Below, one piece after another: positions 9,551-19,829 of a stretch of 64,000 bases of DNA (positions are counted from its first letter, which is position 1; each line of letters begins with the position of its first letter). Source of the stretch: Mesostigma viride (Eukaryota; Streptophyta; Mesostigmatophyceae; Mesostigmatales; Mesostigmataceae); contig RPFO01000026.1 in assembly GCA_009746045.1 (NCBI GenBank), forward strand, positions 3,226,676 through 3,290,675, in the 5' to 3' direction. The notes under the pieces were generated by a model, which did no database searches, was not told the DNA's origin, and worked only from the letters and a program-made list of their open reading frames with translations. A program made the position numbers and the translations under genes.

Positions 9551-10908
9551 ATGCCTCGTGGCAAACCGGGCGACGGCGACAAGGGCGAGGCGGAGGCACC
9601 GGCTGGGGAGAGCCAGGAGCCTGGGAAGGACAAGGAGGCGCTGGTGGGAGAGGCGATCCCAGCCAGCGACGGCGATGGGGGAAAGCGGCCAGGGAGCAAG
9701 AGGCGACACGAAGACTCGGTGGAGGAGGCGCGCAAGGCGCGGGCGCTGGGGGCATCTGATGCAATAACGGTGGCGAATGGGCAACCAGCCGTGGAGAAGC
9801 GTAAGAGGGACCCCTCCGCTGACGGCAATGGTAAGAGGCCTCATGTGGATGTGCTCTCCCCTGTGCCTGCTGGACCAAGTGGTGCTGTTGTTGTGACACC
9901 CGCTGTGTTGGAGCCAGTGAAGGCGCTGCCAGGGTCGAGGCCTCGCATGAGTGCTGTCACTGTTATGAATGGACAAAAGCCTCTTAACCCACCACTAGCA
10001 CAGGAAGCTTTGGACAAGTGGCTAGAGGACATGGAGTTGGTTGTGTTCTCCGTGGACCCCACTGTCAACCTAGTGCAAGTGTTTCACTCGTCCACGTGCA
10101 ACAGGGACTCGTCAGAGCGTGTCAGGGAGAAGGCTAGGACTGCTGTCAAGGATAAGCTAACCTGGGCACAGTTCCTGGAAGGGTTGAGGGAGGAGTTCTC
10201 TGACAAGGTTCTCAACCTCACCAACTATTATAAGCATCAGTATGACACCTTTGAGATAGTGGGTCCTGTGGCAGAGGAATGGGCTAGGCTCAACCGTATC
10301 AGGGACAAGGGGGCCAAGTATGGCTTCCTGGTCACAGATAGGGCCTTGGCAGACTATTTCCTGGACCGTATGGGTTTGAGTGTGGATGGGAGGAACGGTG
10401 CCCGCATGTTTCTTAACCAGACTGATGGCTCCTTGCGTGCTCTGGAGCTTGTAATCCTCAGCATAAGGAAGCCAGATCCTGCCTGCAAGGCTATCCAGTC
10501 CCATGGCAGCAATGCCACCTCCGCTGTGCAGGGCCAAGGTGATGTCCCCGGGTACCCAGCCCGTGATGGGGCAAGGCCCAACAAGCGTAAGCGCTTCAGG
10601 CGCCAGAGGCAGGGGCTCAGGGTGGCAAGGGTGCAGGTTCCCAAGGAGGGGTTGGGGGCCAGCAAGCTGGTGGTCAGCAGGGTAAGGGTGGCCAAGGGCA
10701 AGGCAAGGGCCAAGCTCAAGGCAACCAGGGCAAGCAGGGTGGGCAGCCTCAGGGAGGCCAGGGGAAGCCTGGCAAGGGTGGGGCTGGGTCTGGGAAGAAG
10801 GGTGGAGCATGCTTTGTGTGTGGCAAGGAAGGTCACTGGCGTCGTGAGTGTCCTGACAGGAAGGCCAAGCCTGCTGGGGCAGGGGCCAGTCTGGGCAGCA
10901 GTGACTAG
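9551..10908 (+). CDS. copia-1 GAG with CCHC zinc knuckle, frameshifted
   Basis: Capsid/nucleocapsid precursor of the element. The first Met in a good position is 9551 (TATATAATGCC); the same frame is open from 9494. Residues about 1-150 are charged and low complexity. The gag core follows (KWLEDMELVVFSVDP, then a helical region to about residue 330). The frame stays open to 10930, but the sensible protein moves to another frame near the GGGG at 10612-10615: from there it reads Gly/Gln-rich sequence, then the zinc knuckle C-x2-C-x4-H-x4-C at 10810-10849 (CFVCGKEGHWRREC), ending at TAG 10906-10908. One lost G explains this. Programmed frameshifting is possible but unproven. Confidence 0.8.
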
Positions 10909-10952
10909 CTACATCATCCCCTGTAAATAGTCAATCACCCCTTGGGGAAGGT

Positions 10953-13084
10953 GTGCTGGATGTACATAAGGACGGGGGTGTGCCCCTTGTGCAGCACCAA
11001 GGGTGTAAAGATGTTGTTCTTCCACTGGATTGCAATAACAATGCTGCAGCTGAATTCCCTATGCCTCATGCAGGTGGTGGGTCTCCAGCAGGTGCTGGCC
11101 TGGAGGGCCAAGGGACCTTGCTGGAAGGGCCTGGAGCGGTCCAGGGTGCAGGGCCTGACTTGGGGCGTCAGGACGGCCTGCAGGGAAGCCCTGGAACCTC
11201 AGGAGTGGATCATGTGTCCCCACACACGGTTCAGACGTCTCGCCAGGTCAGTACTGAGAGAGTGCTGAGCTATGCTGAGGCTGGCCATAGGTTGCATCAC
11301 ATGTTTGGGCATTCTGGGCAGGCAGCAATGTTTGCTTGGAAGCTAGGTAGGGAGCCTTTGTGGGAGGCTTGCCAGGCTGCTGCTGAGAACTGTGGTTGCC
11401 AGGAGAATGCTGTTCACCCACCTCAGTCCCATGCTAGGGAGCCTGCTAGGGAGCGTGGCGACATCCAGATGGATATCCAGCATATCAGGGGCTTGTATAT
11501 ATTGGTGGGGGTGGACAGGTTCAGCAGATATAGGCTGATAGACGTTCTGCCTGGTATGCAGGAGCACCACTTGTTGTTGGGTATGAAGGCCCTGATCCCA
11601 GGCTTTGGGGTGTGCAAGAGTGTGCAGGCAGACTTGCAGTTTGACTGTTTGCTCAAGCATCAGGACCAGCTGCCTTGTAAGCTGGTAGTAGTCCCCAGGG
11701 AGAGTCATGGGCAGCAAGGGGCTGTAGAGAGATCCATACGTGAAGTGAAGACAGTGGTGCTAGCAGCAGAGTCAGTGCCACTTGTGGCATCTGCCTTAGA
11801 GAGGGCAGCCTGGTGTAAGGGGATAGAAGAGCAGCTGAACCACAGGGTTAACTATTACTTTGATGGTGTGGCTGTCTCTCCCCTGGCCCTGCAGTATAGC
11901 TTGCTACCTGAGAACGTGGTGCAGGCCAGTCTTAGGAAGGCAGATAGGTTATTTGCCCAGCTGAGACGTAAGGACAAGAACTGGAATGTGCTGAGGCCTC
12001 AGGTGGGGCTGAAGGTCAGGATGTGGAAGGAACCATCTATTCCAGGCAAGCGGGGGAAGTGGCAGGATGGGGTTGTCACTCGTGTGGAGGAAGCTAACAG
12101 ATCTTGCCTGGTGGCTTTGGAAAAGGATCCAAGGCACGTGTACAGGTTGTCCTGGGCTCATGTCAAGGAGAGGCCACATGCAATCTGGCCTGCAGACGGG
12201 CCAGGCCCTCCCAGCTGGGTTGAGGAGCCAGGCCAGAGCCAGGCAGCAGCAGCTAACAATCCTCTGGTGGTGGATGATGGTCTGTCCCTGCTGGAAGATG
12301 ACGAGCAGGAGGAGGCTGCTGAAGCAACTGTCACAAGGCCAGAGGGGACGGGGCAGCCACCTAAGGCCCGGGGGCCTCTCATGGCGGACGTCATCCGAGC
12401 ACTCATGCGCAGCAAACATGATCCCAAGGTATCCAAGCTCACGGGGTGGGGGTCGTGCTGGGCAGCTACAATGGAGGTAGATACCAACTCACAGGTGTCT
12501 GTCATCAGGGAAGAGGATGCTGTAGGCTTACAGATGTCCCATCCCAGTTGCCTTGCTGTGTCTGATTTCTCAGGAAAGGTGTCCATGAAGATCCTTGGGG
12601 AAGTGAGTGTGCCTATCTTAGGGGTGCCCACCACGTTCTGTGTGGTAGAGGGCTATCAGGGGCCTGCCATTCTGGGTCAGAACTTCTTGTGCATGCCAGG
12701 GGTTACTTTGACCTCTGATGAGTTGGCACTAGAAGGCAGGGGCAGCCTCCCCCTTGAAAGATATCACTATTCCCAGGGTCTTGCAGTGGCGGTAAAGGCT
12801 GTTAAGAGTCAGCCAGCTGAGGGTCCTCAAGGTCAGGAGCCCATAGCTGAGGACCTGTTGATAATCCCAACCACCTTTGATCCACGGCAGTTAGGGGTAA
12901 ACAGGTACCAGATAGCTGCTCACAGTCCTATTCCCTGGCGCCAGCTAGTCGAGATGATGCAAGGCCCCAAGATGGCTAAGGCATGGACTCTTGGCTTTGT
13001 TGCTTCTGGGCATGAGTGGATAGTTTCCAACTGTGCAGAACCTGTGGATGAGCTGCCAGAAGTTCACCAGCTGCTCAGATTGAT
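10953..13084 (+). CDS. copia-1 POL part 1: integrase, then retropepsin-like domain
   Basis: Open frame from about 10938; no ATG at its beginning, so it is probably made by frameshift from GAG (pol lies one base back from the zinc-knuckle frame) or by maturation. Residues about 110-150 carry the integrase HHCC zinc site (HRLHHMFGH, then CQAAAENCGC). The catalytic core follows: D in QMDIQHI, D in VQADLQFD, E in GAVERSIREVK. Then comes an SH3-like C-terminal part and an acidic linker. At about 12470-12700 is a retropepsin-like fold: MEVDTNSQVSVI, VSDFSGKV, VPILGVPTTF, AILGQNFL. No DSG/DTG protease motif exists between GAG and integrase. The frame is cut at 13084 by a LINE 3' end; removing it joins the sequence in frame to RT. 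Confidence 0.85.
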
Positions 13085-13381
13085 TAATTAATTAATTAAT
13101 TAATTAAACTCGTGCTCCCGTTGGGGAGTCACGGAGCACCGAAGTGCTTTTAATCCCTGTGTGTGCACTACAGGAGAAAGGGCAGAGACCCCCAGTCTCC
13201 TTCATGCCAAAGGCATGCCACAGCTGCAATCGGGCGCGGCTAGCTAAAAGGACAGGCTAACGATCCGGCAAACTGTGGGTGCAATAAGACCCATGTGAGC
13301 ATATCATAGCAAGGAGCGTGGGCAAGTAATCTGAACATAGCCAGGGCGTAGCATGGCTGTACTAGGACTAGGCTAAGGCTA
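13085..13381 (-). mobile_element. 5'-truncated LINE 3' end inserted in copia-1 pol
   Basis: Flanked by the 13-bp direct repeat TGCTCAGATTGAT (13072-13084 and 13382-13394). On the minus strand it ends in a (TTAA)n tail preceded by the hairpin GTGCTCCcGTTGGgGAG...CGGAGCAC. The body is homologous to 37220-37480, the 3' UTR of another LINE copy. Insertion plus duplication adds 310 bp, which shifts the pol frame by one. Confidence 0.92.
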
Positions 13382-14786
13382 TGCTCAGATTGATGTTTGT
13401 CCTCAAGCTCAAGGAGGTAGATGGTGTCCAGGTGCCACATGTCAGACCAGTTGTAACCGAGTATCATGGCACTGGCCAGTTGTTAGATGAGGAGCTCTAT
13501 ACTCCAGGGATGCTGCATGACACGTGGAGGATTCTGCTGTGTGTATTTCTGTCTTTTCTGGTTAAGGGGGTGCCCTATAGCTCTGTGCTGATTGATTTCA
13601 AGAGGGCTTTTCTCAAGGGTGACCAGGATCAGGCTAGACAGACTTGGAGAGATATCCCTCCTTTCTTTGTGACTGTACCTGCTGTATGGAGAGCAGAGAT
13701 AAAGGCCAGGTACCTGAGAATTCTGAAAGGGTTGGAAGGTCTCAGGTCCAGTCCCATTATCTGGAGAAAGAGCCTAGAGAAATTCTTGAAGAATACTTGT
13801 GGGTTTTCTGTGTCTCCAGTGGATCCCTGTTTGTTCCAAGGGTCCCACAATGGCCTTCCTGTCTTTGCCTCACTGCATGGTGATGACCTGCATCTCATAG
13901 GTCCACCAGACTGGGTTGAGGCTGTCTTGGCTAAGATCCAGAAGCGGTTTGAGCTGGGTAAGATACAGCACATGGTGGAGAATGAGCCTATGGTCTTCTG
14001 TGGCATGCAGGCTACGTTGTTCCAAGCCAAGGGCTCGTGGTTCATCAGGATGGAGGGTGGTAAGGACTACCCACAGCAGATTGTAGATGCATTGCAGGAG
14101 CCCATCACGCAGGCTAGGTGTGCTACCATCAGGGGCATGCTGGCATGGCTTGCAAGTATATGTGCCCCTGACTTGCTGGTTTTGAGTCGACTTACTGATT
14201 CCCAGCTGGTTGAGGTGGGTGCTGAGAGTGTGGTGCAGGCTGTCATGATGTCTCCCCCTCTTATACTGGGTCCTGTGGATTTGTACAAGCCCCTTGACAT
14301 GGTTCTCTATGTGGACAGTTCTATGGATAATAGGAAGGTCACAGAGGTCAGGGGCAGGGCAGCAGCATTAGTTACCCTGGAGCAAGATCACACCTCACTT
14401 GTTACCTGGTACAGTCGGTTGCAGAACAGGGTTATACACCCAGCAGTGATATTGCTGAGTGCAGGGCAATCTGTGAAGGGCTGCATTCTGCTCTTTACTT
14501 GAGGGAGCTCTTCTACCAGCTATGTCAAGTGGCTTCCTGTAGGTTGCAGCTGCCCACACTGGTGAGGACTGATAGCATGGGCATGGTGCAATTTGTGCAC
14601 AGGCAGCTGGCCAGGAGCAGGGACCTTGACTACTTGTTGCTCAAGGAGATGTCCTACCTAGCTCACATTGAACATGTGCCTGGTGTGGACAACCCTGCAG
14701 ATGCCCTCACCAAGCTGGAGGAGAAGGCGGAGAGGCAGTACCCCCTGCTCCGTGGGCTCATGGACCCCTTACACGGGCGGCCATAG
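13382..14786 (+). CDS. copia-1 POL part 2: reverse transcriptase and RNase H, frameshifted
   Basis: Continues pol after the LINE insertion. RT motif A is LIDFKRAFLKGD (about 13590), motif C is LHGDDLHLIG (about 13880), with copia-type spacing. RNase H starts at YVDSSMDN (about 14310). The open frame runs to 14502, but the expected RNase H sequence continues in another frame from about 14420: SSDIAECRAICEGL, RTDSMGMV, then VDNPADALTK, stopping at 14786. A single-base indel around 14410-14430 is implied. All four RNase H acidic positions appear present across the two frames. Confidence 0.85.
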
Positions 14787-16340
14787 AGACCAGGCCTTGC
14801 TTCAGCTTGGGTGTCCCCAGTGGGCTGCTTGACCAAAGTACCAAGTGGTGACTGGTGCTTACTGGTTGACAGCCGGTCCTTCAGGGTTAGGTACACCCTC
14901 CTGGACAGGAGTTGGTGTGGAATGTCACTCCTACCAGCTGAGAATCATGCCTGGCCCTCCCCATGGGGTTCAGAAGAGTCGCCAGGACTTAAGTCGACGC
15001 CTTTGGCCTCAAACAGTTAGGCCATGCAAGGGCAACCCGAATGCTGGTTCTTACAGGTTGCTGTATATATGTTTTCTAGTGCTTGTTTCCAACCTGTTGC
15101 TAATAAAGAACCTGGTTGTGTGACCATGTGGAACATGGTTGCCAGGGAGCCACATTCTGGGTTATATAATGCTTGAATAAAACATAATCATGTCTCTCTC
15201 ATGTTGTTTTCATGGTTGTAATGTATCTCTTGTGTGAAGTTCCAGGTCATCTATAAACCTGGAGGTTGGGGTGGGGTTCAATTCCCCAGCAAAGCCACAG
15301 CCTGGCATGAGTGATTCCTGGGCTTAACACCCAGTGAAGACATGGGCTCCCCAATAAGGCAGTATTTGTATAGGTGCTACCTGAGTCTCTTTGAGCATCA
15401 AAGGGAAAGGCTGGCCAAGGCGGGCGCCATAAGAACGGGCGCCTGTGATAACTGTGAAAGATCAGGAACTCACAATAATACGTTCTTGGCATCCTTTAAT
15501 CCCAGCCATTGGACTAGGTAATGTGCCTTGACTTTAATCTAACACCAAGTTCCCAAGGAAAGGTTGGGAGCTGACCAAGGGGTCAGGGGATAACCTGGGG
15601 TGACCTCTGATTCACTGGCCAGTACACCTAGCCTGGTCCAAGGGCGTATATGTTGTTACCCAAAAAGAGGCAGGACCCTGGGCCCTATCAGGTCTGATCA
15701 ACCCCAAGGGACCAAGCGGTCTGTGGCTGAGTGGGCACAAGAAAGGTTAGGCTTGTTTCAAGCTGGTCCAGCTCCAAAAGAAGAAAGGGTTGGAGTTAGC
15801 ATTTTGGGCAACCAATATGCTAAGTGGATGCAGTTTGGAAAGACCTTTCCAACGCCGTGCTGACCGCCTGAAACAGACAAGGGACGAGAAAGATATCAAG
15901 TCCCGAAGTCCTAGCCGTCCGTGGCCGACTAGGGTGCAGTCCTCTGGTGTAGTGGACAGGACACGTGGCAGGCCGTGCCTGCACAGGCTTAGCCTGTCTA
16001 TCACGTGACTGTAGTCCACGTAGACCAGGAGGAGCAGCAGCCTGCAACTAGTAGGGTACCGGAGCTGGCACAGGGCTGCAAGGATACTAGGCCTTGCAGG
16101 CTTGTGACAGGTCCTGTACTTCCTAGGTTGCAGAGTCTAGGCAAATCCAGTACGTCCTGGCTCTGCACTGATGCCAGTGGACGTTGTGGATTTGCTTGCA
16201 CGCCTGCACGTGCCTCGTCATGCCGATGGGAACGAGGAACAACGCAAAGGATATAGCTTGGTCATGGGGGATGACCAGCTATCTCGGAAAGCACGAACCG
16301 TGGGTGCCACCTTGGTCGTGGAAGTGCCCATTGTGGTCGT
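14787..16340. other. 3' flank of copia-1 and unassigned sequence
   Basis: 14787-15180 is the probable 3' non-coding part of copia-1. At 15270-15300 GGGGTTCAATTCCCC resembles a tRNA T-arm but has no matching acceptor or D arm. A frame at 15600-15863 followed by a second at 15790-16008 reads protein-like sequence (NQYAKWMQFGK, then RLKQTRDEKDIKSRSPS), suggesting a broken or spliced gene I cannot name. Motifs CTGTGAAAGA and AGCTCACA-type sequences near 15450 recur near 16400. Confidence 0.35.
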
Positions 16341-16558
16341 GGCCTGGTGAACAGATTTAAGGTTGCTGCCTTGCAACATTGGCTAAGACGCGCTGTGAAA
16401 GACCAAGAGCTCACATACGTTGGGAGCTCTTTCTAACTTCCATGCATGCAAGAGGCCGGGGGAAAAAAAACAGGCCCTTGCAGATAAACATCTATACCTT
16501 CAAATGCCAAAATAATGACACCTATAATTCCCCCTAAAATGAAAGCAGTGCAGCTAAC

Positions 16559-16663
16559 CTTGGATGGTGATGCAACGCTCGACGCCGATGACAGGGTATC
16601 GTCATTGCCATCCTCACTGTCAGTCCTCCCACCACGAGCTTCCTCCTGGGCGGTCCAGTTTAC
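16559..16663 (-). CDS. Possible internal exon, acidic Ser-rich product
   Basis: On the minus strand an acceptor (CGTACTTGCAG) precedes GTAAACTGGACC, and the exon ends CCATCCAAG before GTTAGC, a good donor. The enclosed 105 bases are exactly 35 sense codons in phase 0 (VNWTAQEEARGGRTDSEDGN, then Asp/Ser-rich). Splice signals plus the open phase make an exon plausible; no neighbouring exons were identified, and no family is recognised. Confidence 0.3.
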
Positions 16664-17208
16664 CTGCAAGTACGAGGCATACAAGGAAATCAACACTGCA
16701 TGGCAACCGCTCCCATTTCATTCTCGTGGTGCCTGCATGAATCCTTAAGCAAACCGCGACACAATATGCAAGAGAAAAAAAAGACATCAGATCCTTCTCA
16801 CATAGACATCACCATTCTACAAGGAAGAGCTCACCAGCATGCACCTAACGGTCCATGCAGCAAATGTGTAGTTCACGATTTATGACCCAACACTCACTCT
16901 TATGGCAAAGCAGCCCCATGTGGCAAGGCAGCACCATACACATGAATCACACCATGCGCCAGATGTCACACGAGCAAGGCACAACGTTGTCGTCGGATCA
17001 GAAAGCAACAAACGTGAAAACGCTAGCGGCCCAAATCTGAGATTCCGCGGAACACAGAAAATAAGAAAGCTCAGAAGCTACCAGCAAGGGATCGAACATA
17101 TGACCTTTGGCATGATTTCGCGGCTGTGTGAGTCTCCTGATCCGAAGGCATCTCACTTAATTAACGTTTCGAAACAGCCAAACTGCGGAAAATCTCTTAC
17201 CGGAGAGA

Positions 17209-17445
17209 GTTGCCAATATCAAGGAGACAACCAGCGCAGGCCAGAAATCGGGAGAATCCGGACCATGGTAGCTCAAGCCTGCCGTTATCTTGTCCGCGTT
17301 TTCGAGTCGTGCAGGATTATGAATATGAATGGAGATGGAAATGTGTAGCCTTGTGCATTGAAATTACGGCTGGCTGACGTGAAGAGCGACTACATGACCT
17401 ACACGGTGGGGCCGGAAACGGCTTGCTTGATTGTGTTTCATCGTG
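17209..17445 (-). repeat. Repeat F, inverted copy
   Basis: Reverse complement of 8186-8365, extended through GGGGCCGGAAACGGCTTGCT, which in turn is the inverse of 18182-18225. With the plus copy at 18182-18290 it forms an inverted pair about 740 bp apart. Confidence 0.8.
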
Positions 17446-17789
17446 GGCAACGAGTCCAACGACTACTTTCTCTGGGCGGCAAACTGCGGCAAATTGAACG
17501 CAAACCTCATCATGAAATCTTGACCGTCGAAATGTAACAATCCGACGACTTATGCAGTATGCCGCGTAATTTTCTGTTGCGGGAGAGCCGTTGGGCCGGT
17601 TCCCGACGCGGGCGACCAGTGGTTTGCGTTAAGTTAACTTAGCTGAAGTTCCCCAAGCCGCATGATGGCTCTCATCGCCGGCCTCAGTCTATTGACGCGT
17701 CGGCCCGATTTTGGCGGCACCCAATTTGACCCCAACGGCACCTACCGACAAAGGGCATACGTACGTTTCACGCGCACCACGACCTTCGA

Positions 17790-17915
17790 GCTCTGCTATA
17801 TGGCAGTGGTGCCGTGGGGCCCGCATCAGACTGCGGGCCCTTATCTGCTTTGGCGGTGCTGCCGTTGGGCCCGCATCAGAATTCAGGCCCTTTATGCATG
17901 CGGGCCATTAATGCA
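17790..17915. repeat. Two tandem ~57-bp units
   Basis: Repeated GCAGTGGTGCCGTGGGGCCC / GCGGTGCTGCCGTTGGGCCC followed by GCATCAGA and GGGCCCTT-type sequence. Part of an otherwise unassigned 17450-18180 stretch. Confidence 0.6.
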
Positions 17916-18181
17916 TGTTACTTTTTTAGTCTTCTGCATACAAATATGAAGCAATGAGGTCGTGTCCTCTGGATTTTTGCACTGCAAATGGCATTTGCAC
18001 CGTGTGCAGTTCTTGGACGTTTGGAAACATGCATGATGGCATGTGGCTAATGTAATGACTGACTAGCTAGACCGTTTCAGTGGTTTTTCATTTGCGGGTA
18101 TTTCCTCGTAAATGGTGGGAAAGCGATCGCAGCAATGGTTCTCACCACTAGACACTCCCGGCCAGTGAAGCTCGAAAAACA

Positions 18182-18290
18182 CGCCCTGATCAAGCAAGCT
18201 GTTTCCGGCCCCACTGTATAGGTCATCTTACAGTCGCTCTTTGCGTAAGCCAGCCATAATTTCAATGAACAAGGCTACACATTTGCATAC
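18182..18290 (+). repeat. Repeat F, partial copy 4
   Basis: ATCAAGCAAGCTGTTTCCGG through GCTACACATTTGCATA; the terminal part of repeat F, in opposite orientation to 17339-17435. Confidence 0.75.
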
Positions 18291-18352
18291 TCTTTGCTTG
18301 GTTATCGGTGTGCCTTTGTTTGGATGCAGGGGGGATCGCTGTGCTGACACAA
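18290..18352 (+). repeat. Duplicated intron end and exon start
   Basis: CTCTTTGCTTGGTTATCGGT through GATCGCTGTGCTGACACAAC is repeated with a few changes at 18684-18748, where it forms the splice acceptor (TTTGAATGCAG) and first codons of the CACTA exon. This copy diverges right after ACAACG. Confidence 0.75.
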
Positions 18353-18723
18353 CGCGGCAAGGGATTTGCTGGTAGAAGATGCCCTTCCCAAGGCTGATTA
18401 CAGCGACCCTGCGAATGGCGACGAGGCCTACTGGTGAGCCTTGTTTTTTGCAAATGCTACTTACGCCGTCTGCTTTGGTTATTTTAATTCATGCAGTCCT
18501 ATTGAAAGGCGCCTTGGGATTAGCCATGCAATCATGTTTTACTGTCACAAAGCCAGCCCTAGTAATTAATATCTAGTTTGTTTGGTTTTACCCATCCGGG
18601 TGCCATGATCTTGCCGCCAGTAAAAGCGTCCTGTGTTGTATCTGTTCTATTTTTTTTAATAACCAATACTTGCAATAATAATACTCTTTGCTGGGTTATC
18701 GGTGTGCGTTTGTTTGAATGCAG

Positions 18724-19669
18724 GCGAGATCGCTGTGCTGACACAACGTTCAACGTGCTTGCATGGGCATCATTAAACCTGACGCCGCTTGTGCCGCAAG
18801 GCATTGTAGCGGCGTGTGGGGGCGTGAAGCGCTACGCGGATTCTTTCCACAAAGTCAGGATACACGGGTTCAACTACCGCACGGAGGCTGCGGACCAATC
18901 CCAGGGAAAGCGGCACAAGAATGCGGGAGTTGCGGTGCATGGCCCGGGCGGTGTAGACTTTGGTTTCATCACACACATTCTGAAGGCCAGGTTAGAGTAC
19001 CCACGAGGGGGCTGGGAATGGCAGCTGTTGTTGAAGGTGGAGCTTTTTGATCGCCTTCATGTCGCTCACCTGCCCCAGGAGAGGTTGGTGGTCATCAGCA
19101 GCGCACAGGCCCCCAGGTCGTCGTGCCTTGTGTTGCCAGGTGCAGTGAGCTCAGTTGTTGGGTATGTCGTCGATGAATGCTATGCTCCCGAAATGGTGGT
19201 AATCCCTGCCAAACTGCCATGGAGCATGGCACATCAGGCGCAATCTGCCCTCAGTAACCATGTGTATCACAGCGTGGCAGCAGATTTCCCCACCATGCCG
19301 CAGTTTGAAGTGATTGAGGAGGGTGAGCGGATGCCACCGCCACCGCCTAGTGGCAAGAAGAAAGGCCAGAAGAAGGGGTCCAAGAAGAAGAAGGTGGCAG
19401 CGGCAGACCTATGTGATGGCGACGTGGTGCGCCGCGCTGGCAAGGCACCTGCTCGAGGGCGCAGCCGCAAGCGTGGTGCTCCCACAGATGCTGGACCTAG
19501 CCAGCCCACCGTTGTAATTGAGGAGGTCCCTATGGCAAAGAGGGCCAGTGGAAGGCAGCGTAAAGCTGTGAACTATTGCGACACTAGTGGGGATGACACT
19601 ATGTCATCAGAAGATGATGTTGATGCAAGCAACCCCTCGGACAGCAGTTCTGAAGAAGATGACTTTTGA
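18724..19669 (+). CDS. CACTA/EnSpm transposon protein, C-terminal exon
   Basis: Probably the last exon of a CACTA transposase-type protein. An acceptor TTTGAATGCAG ends at 18723 and the frame stays open to TGA at 19667-19669 (about 315 codons; it is also open upstream to 18578, but that part looks intronic). About residues 60-140 contain GVAVHGPGGVDFGFI, LEYPRGGWEW and LLLKVELFDRLHV, which resemble the DUF4216-like region (YYG-I, YPG, VVLFKCDWFD) found C-terminal in plant En/Spm proteins. The tail is Lys- and Arg-rich, then acidic Ser-rich (SSEEDDF). CACTA-type terminal sequence 500 bp downstream supports the assignment. Catalytic exons are not seen. Confidence 0.6.
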
Positions 19670-19829
19670 TTTAATTTGGGCATGACAGCATTGTTTATGG
19701 AATGATGTGCTGTTTTATATTGTTTGATAACCCTATATTGCACCTTTGTGCGCTATAATGCATATCGAAGTGGTTGAGTTTTTTTTCACGTCAAGGACTT
19801 AATGAAATAAAGCTCATCATTTTTCTCGT

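Larger units (their letters stand above)
9490..15180 (+). mobile_element. Copia-like LTR retrotransposon (copia-1)
   Basis: Contains GAG, integrase, a retropepsin-like domain, reverse transcriptase and RNase H in that order on the plus strand. Coding decay is light: one G lost in gag, one LINE 3' end inserted in pol, one frameshift in RNase H. I searched both flanks for matching LTRs and did not find them, so the outer limits are approximate; AATAAA signals near 15103 and 15176 mark the probable 3' region. RT motifs (DFKRAFLKGD, HGDDL) and the RNase H end (NPADALTK) are Ty1/copia-like. Confidence 0.85.

Noticed and set aside
15270-15300. tRNA-like GGGGTTCAATTCCCC
   Set aside because: T-arm only; no acceptor, D or anticodon arm can be built around it.
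9374-15500. LTRs of copia-1
   Set aside because: I compared the flanks of the coding region and found no convincing long direct repeat, so I report none.
17085-17110. tRNA-like GTTCGATCCC on the minus strand
   Set aside because: Isolated B-box-like match without the remaining arms.
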